Positions 44,401 through 54,853 of a stretch of DNA of 64,000 bases are shown here, piece after piece. The stretch's first letter is position 1, and every line of letters starts with the position of its first letter. Source of the stretch: Sanderia malayensis (taxonomy: Eukaryota > Cnidaria > Scyphozoa > Semaeostomeae > Pelagiidae); contig RQOL01000507.1 of assembly GCA_013076295.1 (NCBI GenBank), positions 1 through 64,000 on the forward strand, read 5' to 3'. A program made the translations under genes and the position numbers. The notes beneath the pieces were generated by a model. It did not search any database. It was not told the origin of the DNA and saw nothing but the letters and a program-made list of their open reading frames with translations.

Positions 44401-46850
44401 CAGTGATATTAACATTCGTTCACACTATTTGCACATGAATTCACGTTATTACAGTTGAAACTAAGAAAAATACACACGCATTTCTTTGTTTTCAGTGATA
44501 TTATCATTCGTTCACGCTAACTGCACTTGAATTCACGTTATTGCAGTTGAAACTAAGTAAAATACACATGCATTTTTTTTATTTCAGTGATATTAATTTT
44601 CGTTCACACTACTGGCACATGAAATCCCAATATTATGGCTGTAACTAAGTAAAATACACATGGAAGTTCTTGTTTTGAGTGATATTAACATTCGTTCACA
44701 CTAATTGCACACGAATCCACGCTATTACAGTTGAAACTAATTGAAATACACATGCATTTGCTTGTTTTCAGTGATATTAACATTCGTTCACACAATTTGC
44801 ACATGAATTAACGTTATTACAGCTGAAACTAAGTAAAGTACACATGCAATTACTTGTTTTGAGTAATATTAACATTCGTTCACGCTAATTGCACATGAAT
44901 CCACGTTATTGCAGTTGAAACTAAGTGAAATACACATGCATGTGCTTGTTTTCAGCGATATTAACATTGGTTGACACTAATTGCCCATGAATTCACGTTA
45001 TTACAGCGGAATCTAAGTGAAATACACAAGCATATGCTTGTTTTCAGTGATATTAACATTCGTCTACACTAATTGCACATAAATCCACGTTATTACAGTT
45101 GAAACTAAGTGAAATACACATGGATTTGCTTGTTTTCAGTGAGATTACCTTCGTTCACACTATTTCCACATGAATCCACGTTATTGTAGTTGAAATTAAG
45201 TCAAATACACATGAATTGGCTTGTTTTCAGTGATATTAACATTCGTTGACACTAATTGCACATGACTTCACGTTAGTACAGTGCAAACTAAATAAAATAC
45301 ACATGCAATTACTTGTTCTCAGTGATATTAACATTCGTTCACACTAATTGCATATGAATTCACGTTTTTGCAGCCGAAACTAATATAAATACACATGCAT
45401 TTGCTTATTTTCAGTGATATTAACATTCGTTTACACTATTTGCACATGAATTAACATTATTACAGCTGAAACTAAGTGAAATGCACATGGATTTGCTTGT
45501 TTTCAGTGAGATTACCTTCGTTCACACTATTTGCACATGAATCCACGTTATTGTAGTTAAAATTAAGTCAAATACACATGCATTGGCTTCTTTTCAGTGA
45601 TATTAACATTCGTTGACACTAATTGCACATGACTCCACGTTAGTACAGTGCAAACTAAGTAAAATACACATGGAAGTTCTTGTTTTGAGTGATATTAACT
45701 TTCGTTCACACTTATTGCACACGAATCCACGCTATTACAGTTGAAACTAATTGAAATACACATGAATTTGCTTGTTTTCAGTGATATTAACATTCGCTCA
45801 CACTATTTGCTCATGAATTAACGTTATTACAGCTGAAACTAAGTAAAGTACACATGCAATTACTTGTTTTCAGTGATATTAACTTTCGTTCACGCTAATT
45901 GCATATGAATTCACGTTTTTGCAGCCGAAACTAATTGAAATACACATGCATTTGCTTATTTTCAGAGATATTAACATTCGTTTACACTATTTGCACACGA
46001 ATCCACGTTATTGTAGTTGAAATTAAATCTAATACACATGCATTGGCTTGTTTTTAGTGATATTAACATTCGTTGACACTAATTGCACATGACTTCACGT
46101 TAGTACAGTGCAAGCTAAATAAAATATACATGCAATTACTTGTTCTCAGTGATATTAACATTCGTTCACACTAATTGCATATGTATTCACGTTTTTGCAG
46201 CCGATACTAATTGAAATACACATGCATTTGCTTGTTTTCAGTGATATTAACATTTGTTCACACTATTTCCACATGAATTCACGTTATTACAATGCAAACT
46301 ATTAAAAAACACATGGAATTATTTGTTTTGAGTTATATTAACATTCGTTCACACTAATTGGACATAAATCCACGTTATTACAGTTTAAACTAAGTGAAAT
46401 ACACATGCATTTGCCTGTTTTCAGTGATATTAACATTCGTTCACACTAATTGCACATGAATTCACGTTATTACAGCTGAAACTAAATAAAATACACATGC
46501 AATTACTTGTTTTCAGTGATTATAACATTCTTTCACATTAATTGCACATTAATCTACGCTTTTACAGTTGAAACTAATTGAAATACACATGGATTAGCTT
46601 GCTTTCAGTGATATTAACATTCGTTCACACTATTTGCACATGAATTCACGTTATTACAGTTGAAACTAAGAAAAATACACACGCATTTCTTTGTTTTCAG
46701 TGATATTATCATTCGTTCACACTAACTGCACTTGAATTCACGTTATTGCAGTTGGAACTAAGTAAAATACACATGCATTTTTTTCTTTTCAGTGATATTA
46801 ATTTTCGTTCACACTACTGGCACATGAAATCCCAATATTATGGCTGTAAC
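38430..46850. repeat. 45-monomer higher-order repeat (4134 bp)
   Basis: Several independent rare variants repeat at the same offset: 'tgtaactgag' at 39771 and 43905, 'cgttatcg' at 40126 and 44260, and 'gcgatattaa' at 40821 and 44955. All are 4134 bp apart (about 45 x 92). The two units are nearly identical. Further right the order is kept but spacing shrinks to 2940 bp (43905 to 46845) or 3583 bp (44955 to 48538), so a third copy has lost monomers and gained a local duplication. Confidence 0.85.
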
Positions 46851-46890
46851 TGAGTAAAATACACATGGAAGTTCTTGTTTTGAGTGATAT

Positions 46891-48000
46891 TAACATTAGT
46901 TCACACTAATTGCACATGAATTAACGTTATTACAGTTGAAACTAAGTAAAGTACACATGCAATTACTTGTTTTGAGTGATATTAACATTCGTTCACGCTA
47001 ATTGCACAAGAATCCACGTTATTGCAGTTGAAACTAAGTGAAATACACATGCATGTGCTTGTTTTCAGTGATATTTACATTGGTTGACCCTAATTGCCCA
47101 TGAATCCACGTTATTACAGTTGAAACTAAGTGAAATACACATGGATTTGCTTGTTTTCAGTGAGATTACCTTCGTTCACACTATTTCCAGATGAATGCAC
47201 GTTATCGTAGTTGCAACTAAGTCAAATAAACATGCATTTGCCTGTTTTCAGTGATTATAACATTCTTTCACACTAATTGCACATTAATCTACGTTTTTAC
47301 AGTTGAAACTAATTGAAATACACATGGATTAGCTTGCTTTCAGTGATATTAACATTCGTTCACACTAACTGCACTTGAATTCACGTTATTGCAGTTGGAA
47401 CTAAGTAAAATACACATGCATTTTTTTCTTTTCAGTGATATTAATTTTCGTTCAAACTACTGGCACATGAAATCCCAATATTATGGCTGTAACTGAGTAA
47501 AATACACATGGAAGTTCTTGTTTTGAGTGATATTAACATTAGTTCACACTAATTGCACATGAATTAACGTTATTACAGTTGAAACTAAGTAAAGTACACA
47601 TGCAATTACTTGTTTTGAGTGATATTAACATTCGTTCACGCTAATTGCACAAGAATCCACGTTATTGCAGTTGAAACTAAGTGAAATACACATGCATGTG
47701 CTTGTTTTCAGTGATATTTACATTGGTTGACCCTAATTGCCCATGAATCCACGTTATTACAGTTGAAACTAAGTGAAATACACATGGATTTGCTTGTTTT
47801 CAGTGAGATTACCTTCGTTCACACTATTTCCAGATGAATGCACGTTATCGTAGTTGCAACTAAGTCAAATAAACATGCATTTGCCTGTTTTCAGTGATTA
47901 TAACATTCTTTCACACTAATTGCACATTAATCTACGTTTTTACAGTTGAAACTAATTGAAATACACATGGATTAGCTTGCTTTCAGTGATATTAACATTC
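46891..48000. repeat. 7-monomer (643-bp) duplication inside the third long repeat
   Basis: The private variant 'taacattagttcacac' occurs at 46891 and 47534, 643 bp apart. It is accompanied by the shared variants 'ggttgaccctaattgccc', 'gaatgcacgttatcg' and 'caaataaacatgc' in both copies. Confidence 0.7.
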
Positions 48001-51000
48001 GTTCACACTATTTGCACATGAATTCACGTTATTACAGTTGAAACTAAGAAAAATACACACGCATTTCTTTGTTTTCAGTGATATTATCATTCGTTCACAC
48101 TAACTGCACTTGAATTCACGTTTTTGCAGTTGGAACTAAGTAAAATACACATGCATTTTTTTTATTTCAGTGATATTAATTTTCGTTCACACTACTGGCA
48201 CATGAAATCCCAATATTATGGCTGTAAGTAAGTAAAATATACATGGAAGTTCTTGTTTTGAGTGATATTAACATTCGTTCACACTAATTGCACACGAATC
48301 CACGCTATTACAGTTGAAACTAACTGAAATACACATGCATTTGCTTGTTTTCAGTGATATTAACATTCGTTTACACAATTTGCACATGAATTAACGTTAT
48401 TACAGCTGAAACTAAGTAAAGTACACATGCAATTACTTGTTTTGAGTGATATTAACATTCGTTCACGCTAATTGCACATGAATCCACGTTATTGCAGTTG
48501 AAACTAAGTGAAATACACATGCATGTGCTTGTTTTCAGCGATATTAACATTGGTTGACACTAATTGCCCATGAATTCACGTTATTACAGCGGAATCTAAG
48601 TGAAATACACAAGCATATGCTTGTTTTCAGTGATATTAACATTCGTCTACACTAGTTGCACATAAATCCACGTTATTACAGTTGAACCTAAGTGAAATAC
48701 ACATGGATTTGCTTGTTTTCAGTGAGATTACCTTCGTTCACACTATTTCCACATGAATCCACGTTATTGTAGTTGAAATTAAGTCAAATACACATGCATT
48801 GGCTTGTTTTCAGTGATATTAACATTCGTTGACACTAATTGCACATGACTTCACGTTAGTACAGTGCAAACTAAATAAAATACACATGCAATTACTTGTT
48901 CTCAGTGATATTAACATTCGTTCACACTAATTGCATATGAATTCACGTTTTTGCAGCCGAAACTAATATAAATACACATGCATTTGCTTATTTTCAGTGA
49001 TATTAACATTCGTTTACACTATTTTCACATGAATTAACATTATTACAGCTGAAACTAAATGAAATGCACATGGATTTGCTTGTTTTCAGTGAGATTACCT
49101 TCGTTCACACTATTTGCACATGAATCCACGTTATTGTAGTTAAAATTAAGTCAAATACACATGCATTGGCTTGTTTTCAGTGATATTAACATTCGTTGAC
49201 ACTAATTGCACATGACTCCACGTTAGTACAGTGCAAACTAAGTAATATACACATGGAAGTTCTTGTTTTGAGTGATATTAACTTTCGTTCACACTTATTG
49301 CACACGAATCCACGCTATTACAGTTGAAACTAATTGAAATACACATGAATTTGCTTGTTTTCAGTGATATTAACATTCGCTCACACTATTTGCTCAAGAA
49401 TTAACGTTATTACAGCTGAAACTAAGTAAAGTACACATGCAATTACTTGTTTTCAGTGATATTAACTTTCGTTCACGCTAATTGCATATGAATTCACGTT
49501 TTTGCAGCCGAAACTAATTGAAATACACATGCATTTGCTTATTTTCAGAGATATTAACATTCGTTTATACTATTTGCACATGAATTAACGTTATTACAGT
49601 TGAAACTAAGTGAAATACACATGGATTTGCTTGTTTTCAGTGAGATTACCTTCGTTCACACTATTTCCACATGAATCCACGTTATTGTAGTTGAAATTAA
49701 GTCAAATACACATGCATTGGCTTGTTTTTAGTGATATTAACATTCGTTGACACTAATTGCACATGACTTCACGTTAGTACAGTGCAAACTAAAAAAAATA
49801 CACATGGAAGTTCTTGTATTGAGTGATATTAACATTCGTTCACACTTATTGCACACGAATCCACGCTATTACAGTTGAAACTAATTGAAATACACATGAA
49901 TTTGCTTGTTTTCAGTGATATTAACATTCGCTCACACTATTTGCTCATGAATTAACGTTATTACAGCTGAAACTAAGTAAAGTACACATGCAATTACTTG
50001 TTTTCAGTGATATTAACATTCGTTCACACTATTTGCACATGAATTAACGTCATTACAGTTGAAACTAAGTGAAATACACATGCATGTGCTTGTTTTCAGT
50101 GATATTAACATTGGTTGACACTAATTGCCCATGAATCCACGTTATTACAGTTGAAACTAAGTGAAATACACACGGATTTGCTTGTTTTCAGTGAGATTAC
50201 CTTCGTTCACACTATTTCCAGATGAATCCACGTTATTGTAGTTGAAACTAAGTCAAATACACATGCATTTGCCTGTTTTCAGTGATATTAACATTCGTTC
50301 ACACTAATTGCACATGAATTTACGTTATTACAGCTGAAGCTAAATAAAATACACGAGCAATTACTTGTTTTCAGTGATTATAACATTCTTTCACACTAAT
50401 TGCACATTAATCTACGTTTTTACAGTTGAAACTAATTGAAATACACATGGATTAGCTTGCTTTCAGTGATATTAACATTCGTCCACACTATTTGCACATG
50501 AATTCACGTTATTACAGCTGAAACTAAGTAAAGTACACATGCAGTTACTTCTTTTGAGTGATATTAACATTCGTTCACGCTAATTGCACATGAACCCACG
50601 TTATTGCAGTTGAAACTAAGTGAAATACACATGCATGTGCTTGTTTTCAGTGATATTAACATTGGTTGACACTAATTGCCCATGAATTCACGTTATTACA
50701 GCTGAATCTAAGTGAAATACACAAGCATATGCTTGTTTTCAGCGATATTAACATTCGTCTACACTAATTGCACATAAATCCACGTTATTACAGTTGAAAC
50801 TAAGTGAAATACACATGGATTTGCTTGTTTTCAGTGAGATTACCTTCGTTCACACTATTTCCACATGAATCCACGTTATTGTAGTTGAAATTAAGTCAAA
50901 TACACATGCATTGACTTGTTTTCAGTGATATTAACATTCGTTGACACTAGTTGCACATGACTTCACGTTAGTACAGTGCAAACTAAATAAAATACACATG

Positions 51001-51249
51001 CAATTACTTGTTCTCAGTGATATTAACTTTCGTTCACACTAATTGCATATGAATTCACGTTTTTGCAGCCGAAACTAATTGAAATACACATGCATTTGCT
51101 TGTTTTCAGTGATATTAACATTCGTTTACACTATTTGCACATGAATTCACGTTATTACAGTTGAAACTAAGAAAAATACACACGCATTTCTTTGTTTTCA
51201 GTGATATTATCATTCGTTCACACTAACTGCACTTGAATTCACGTTATTG

Positions 51250-51330
51250 CAGCTGAAACTAAGTAAATTACACATGCATTTGCTTGTTTTCAGTGATATT
51301 AACATTACTGCACACTAATTGCCATGACTT
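51250..51330. repeat. Isolated subfamily A monomer
   Basis: A single monomer with 'aagtaaattacacatgc' and 'aacattactgcacac', both diagnostic of the homogeneous subfamily at 1-3340, lies among B-type monomers about 48 kb away. It joins directly to 'catgacttcacgttag'. This indicates exchange or copying between distant parts of the array, or a misjoin. Confidence 0.65.
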
Positions 51331-53095
51331 CACGTTAGTACAGTGCAAAGTAAATAAAATACACATGCAATTACTTGTTTTCAGTGATTATAACATTTTT
51401 TCACACTAATTGCACATTAATCTACGTTTTTACAGTTGAAACTAATTTAAATACACATGGATTAGCTTGCTTTCAGTGATATTAACATTCGTTCACACTT
51501 TTTGCACATGAATTCACGTTATTACAGTTGAAACTAAGAAAAATACACACGCATTTCTTTGTTTTCAGTGATATTATCATTCGTTCACACTAACTGCACT
51601 TGAATTCACGTTATTGCAGTTGGAACTAAGTAAAATACACATGCATTTTTTTCTTTTCAGTGATATTAACATTCGTTCACCCAATTTGCACATGAATTAA
51701 CGTTATTACAGTTGAAACTAAGTAAAGTACACATGCAATTACTTGTTTTGAGTGATATTAACATTCGTTCACGCTAATTGCACATGAATCCACGTTATTG
51801 CAGTTGAAACTAAGTGAAATACACATGCATTTGCTTGTTTTCAGTGATATTAACATTCGTTCACACAATTTGCACATGAATTAACGTTATTACAGTTGAA
51901 ACTAAGTAAAGTACACATGCAATTACTTGTTTTGAGTGATATTAACATTCGTTCACACTAATTGCACACGAATCCACGCTATTACAGTTGAAACTAATTG
52001 AAATACACATGCATTTGCTTGTTTTCAGTGATATTAACATTCGTTCACACAATTTGCACATGAATTAACGTTATTACAGCTGAAACTAAGTAAAGTACAC
52101 ATGCAATTACTTGTTTTGAGTGATATTAACATTCGTTCACGCTAATTGCACATGAATCCACGTTATTGCAGCTGAAACTAAGTGAAATACACATGCATGT
52201 GCTTGTTTTCAGTGATATTAACATTGGTTGACACTAATTGCCCATGAATTCACGTTATTACAGCTGAATCTAAGTGAAATACACAAGCATATGCTTGTTT
52301 TCAGTGATATTAACATTCGTCTACACTAATTGCACATAAATCCACGTTATTACAGTTGAAACTAAGTGAAATACTCATGGATTTGCTTGTTTTCAGTGAG
52401 ATTACCTTCGTCCACACTATTTCCACATGAATCCACGTTATTGTAGTTGAAATTAAGTCAAATACACATGCATTGGCTTGTTTTCAGTGATATTAACATT
52501 CGTTGACACTAATTGCACATGACTTCACGTTAGTATAGTGCAAACTAAATAAAATACACATGCAATTACTTGTTCTCAGTGATATTAACATTCGTTCACA
52601 CTAATTGCAAATGAATTCACGTTTTTGCAGCCGAAACTAATTTAAATACACATGCATTTGCTTATTTTCAGTGATATTAACATTCGTTTACACTATTTGC
52701 ACATGAATTAACATTATTACAGTTGAAACTAAGTGAAATGCACCTGGATTTGCATGTTTTCAGTGAGATTACCTTCGTTCACACTATTTGCACATGAATC
52801 CACGTTATTGTAGTTAAAATTAAGTCAAATACACATGCATTTGCTTGTTTTCAGTGATATTAACATTCGTTCACCCAATTTGCACATGAATTAACGTTAT
52901 TACAGTTGAAACTAAGTAAAGTACACATGCAATTACTTGTTTTGAGTGATATTAACATTCGTTCACGCTAATTGCACATGAATCCACGTTATTGCAGCTG
53001 AAACTAAGAGTAGTATATATACATGGTGTAGTTTAGGAGTACCCCCTTGATGAAGGAGGCTGAGGGTGGACGGGAGTGGCATGGAAGAGAGGTTA

Positions 53096-53266
53096 GCGGG
53101 AAAGTGACGTCATAATGGCGGGAATGTGGGCTGACGTAATGATGGTGCAATAGTGCGACCACGCAACGACCAGAGAACTACGGAGGAGGAAGATGGCGGC
53201 GCGCGGAGGCTGCTGGGGCGGGAAAGCACGTGCAATCCATGTGGTGATAGAAGCAGGTCACGTGAC
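53096..53266 (+). promoter_or_regulatory. CpG-rich block with E2F, CRE, GC-box, YY1 and E-box motifs
   Basis: Exact matches to known metazoan factor sites are packed into 171 bp: GCGGGAAA (E2F consensus on the reverse strand) at 53096-53103 and 53218-53225, TGACGTCA (CRE/ATF palindrome) at 53105-53112, TGACGTAA at 53132-53139, AAGATGGCGGC (YY1) at 53190-53200, GGGGCGGG (GC box) at 53215-53222, GCACGTGC at 53226-53233 and GTCACGTGAC at 53257-53266 (both E-box palindromes). A TATA box is not seen in this block. Such clusters resemble terminal enhancer/origin regions of small DNA viruses or a CpG-island promoter. Binding is predicted only. The nearest gene on the right points toward this block, so the block would drive rightward transcription or serve replication. 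Confidence 0.6.
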
Positions 53267-53368
53267 GCAATAGAAAGTAGGGAGAATTTGTAAATTGATC
53301 AGTAAACAATGCTCATTAGCAGTTTCCTTTCGGGTTCTGTTAAATGTTGATCCATCGTTAGGCAGAGG

Positions 53369-53374
53369 GTAAGT
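53369..53374 (+). other. Splice-donor consensus downstream of the CpG block
   Basis: GAGG|GTAAGT gives a consensus-quality 5' splice site about 100-170 bases after the YY1/E-box cluster. It could end a non-coding first exon of a rightward transcript. The only AUG-initiated frame in the presumed exon is 26 codons (53193-53273), opening at the YY1-like ATGGCGGC. No partner acceptor can be assigned with confidence. Plus-strand frames begin at about 56.3 kb. Confidence 0.3.
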
Positions 53375-53541
53375 CCGATGGCGTGTGCCGAGGTAAAGTC
53401 CCATTGATTAGGCATTAGTAAGATATAGAAAAAAACAAAGGAGTACGTTGCGCAATATATAGATACGAAATCAGTGTGATTATTACAAAGTTGAAATAGG
53501 TGATTAGTATAAAGTTGAAAAAAAAATGAAAAAGTATAAAA

Positions 53542-54789
53542 TTACTTTTGTTGTTTTTCGTGTAATGTTCTGAACGGTAGAACGAGTTCGAGACATTCAC
53601 TGAGAAAGTGATCGGCGTCTTCGTCGTCAATGACGTATTTGTGATTGTAATCGGTACAGCAGCCGCAGCCTTCCTGTTTTGCCGGAATACATTGCCAGCT
53701 TGTATATGGGCGATAGAATTGGACGCTGTAGGACATTCTGCACGAAGGTTCGTCTTTAAGCGGTAGTAGTTTGAGGTAGGTGGCGAGTTTTGTGAGGAGG
53801 TCGAGATGTTTGGAGAAACCGTAGAAGAGGAAGTTGTAGTGCTGGAAGTGAGGGCTGATGAACTGTTTGTTGATGTAATGTTTTTGTGACGGAAAGGTGT
53901 GAGTAATTTGGACGAATGATTTATTTATGAGACGTAGCCAGGTGCAGAAGTCGCGAAAGTCTTCTTTGTTGGTGTTGTTGAGTTTTGCGCGATCTTGGAG
54001 GTGGGTGAACCATTTGAATTGATCGTGGAATTCGTCTTCTGCGAGAGGCTCGTCACGTTTGAAAAAACAGATTGTGTCGCTGAACTCGTAGACGTCGATG
54101 AGCGATAGGTTGCAAGGTACGTACGGTTCAAGTACGGAGACGTTGGGAGCTATGGGGGAATATTCTTGTTTTTCTGCATAGGCATCGTGTAGTTCGATGA
54201 GTGGCAGTTCGTAGTTGATATTGTACTGCTGTGAGTTTTGATGGAGCATCATTTTTTGAAACTGTTCTTGAACGGAGGGCCAAAATGATTCGTCTAGAGC
54301 GTCGTCGGCGAGAGTTACGACGTCGTCTTCGTCATCGTATGTGTTGATTATGGATTTCATGTGCGGGTTTCCGATGTTGTGTTTCAGGAGTGCTTGTGTA
54401 AAGGGAGAGGCGAAGGGTTGTGCTGCTGCGTATATGATTTGATGCTGCAGTTGGGTGTAACAGGTGTTGTAGTAGTTGGTCAGAGTAGTGCTTGGGGGCG
54501 GTGGTGAAAATGAGCCAGGGATGGTGATGTGACGATCGAGCCAGAAGTGTTTGACGTCGGATGATGATGATGCGGGCGGAAGCAAGTGATTCATGTGTTG
54601 AAGCCATGCGTAGTTGATGAGGCTCCATTTGCATGCTTGTTGGATGTTGCGTTCGGAGGGAGATTCTTGGAGGAATTGCTTTAGAGTGTGTCGGAACGGT
54701 CTGATTTCGTAGAGTGTTGCGGCCACTGGTGACGCTGGCGGTACACTGCAATGAGGAGCAGTAGTAGTAAGACTGTGTGTTGTGAGCAT
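53542..54789 (-). CDS. Gene A: 415-aa protein of unknown function, paralogous to gene B
   Basis: An intact 415-codon frame from ATG at 54789. I do not recognise the family. The N-terminus (about 1-25) is Thr/Ser/Pro-rich. Residues 26-130 are mostly helical with Pro-rich loops near 71-76 and 95-99. An acidic run lies at 151-168, and a Cys/His-rich C-terminal part includes QEGCGCC near 372-378, possibly metal-binding. No signal peptide or membrane segment is evident. Residues 105-155 (N-Y-Y-N ... Q-P-F-A at 124-127 ... T-Y at 150-151, acidic) align with residues 117-170 of gene B at almost equal spacing, so the two are probably duplicates. It is the first gene inside the element terminus and is transcribed toward it. 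A minus-strand TATA box and TCAGT initiator lie 59 and about 30 bases upstream. Good start choice, unknown role. Confidence 0.85.
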   Translation of the reverse strand: MLTTHSLTTTAPHCSVPPASPVAATLYEIRPFRHTLKQFLQESPSERNIQQACKWSLINYAWLQHMNHLLPPASSSSDVKHFWLDRHITIPGSFSPPPPSTTLTNYYNTCYTQLQHQIIYAAAQPFASPFTQALLKHNIGNPHMKSIINTYDDEDDVVTLADDALDESFWPSVQEQFQKMMLHQNSQQYNINYELPLIELHDAYAEKQEYSPIAPNVSVLEPYVPCNLSLIDVYEFSDTICFFKRDEPLAEDEFHDQFKWFTHLQDRAKLNNTNKEDFRDFCTWLRLINKSFVQITHTFPSQKHYINKQFISPHFQHYNFLFYGFSKHLDLLTKLATYLKLLPLKDEPSCRMSYSVQFYRPYTSWQCIPAKQEGCGCCTDYNHKYVIDDEDADHFLSECLELVLPFRTLHEKQQK

Positions 54790-54815
54790 GTTGATAGGAG
54801 TAGTAGTAGTCGACG

Positions 54816-54853
54816 ACTGATGTGCGACGATGTGTTGAGACGTTGAATTTATA
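54816..54853 (-). promoter_or_regulatory. Core promoter of gene A
   Basis: Read on the minus strand, TATAAA (54853-54848) is followed about 35 bases on by TCAGT (54820-54816), an arthropod-type initiator. The gene A ATG lies about 27 bases further. A TATA box, an initiator and a short leader would fit a TATA-driven viral or animal gene. Confidence 0.5.

Larger units (their letters stand above)
14192..53008. repeat. 92-bp satellite array, right block
   Basis: Continuation of the same 92-bp satellite after the LINE. Subfamily B predominates. From about 19.5 kb a further variant set becomes regular, marked by 'aatcccaatattatggctg', 'tgcatttttttcttttcag', 'attggttgacac' and 'cgtctacac'. These variants recur in a fixed order over several kilobases, which gives long higher-order repeats. 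The array ends cleanly within a monomer at 53008, after 'gcagctgaaactaag'. No gene is seen anywhere in these 38.8 kb. Confidence 0.98.
53009..53400. other. Candidate terminus of an integrated viral/Polinton-like element
   Basis: Satellite ends at 53008 in 'aaactaag' and unique sequence starts AGTAGTATATATACATGG. An AG start with a short tandem triplet (AGTAGT) is what Polinton/Maverick terminal inverted repeats typically show, and such elements make 6-bp target duplications (family knowledge). The last six satellite bases, actaag at 53003-53008, would be that duplication. The first ~260 bp are GC- and CpG-rich, unlike anything to the left. The partner inverted repeat must lie beyond 64000, so this is inferred rather than proven. 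A simple rearrangement breakpoint remains possible. Confidence 0.5.

Noticed and set aside
1..53008. Could the regular repeat be a CRISPR array?
   Set aside because: The 92-bp units are contiguous with no unique spacers, no cas genes occur, and the window has eukaryotic features (LINE, introns, poly(A) signals).
1900..53008. CENP-B box in the satellite
   Set aside because: The recurrent 'attcgttcacac' has TTCG but lacks the CGGG half required by the 17-bp box, so no centromere-protein site can be claimed.
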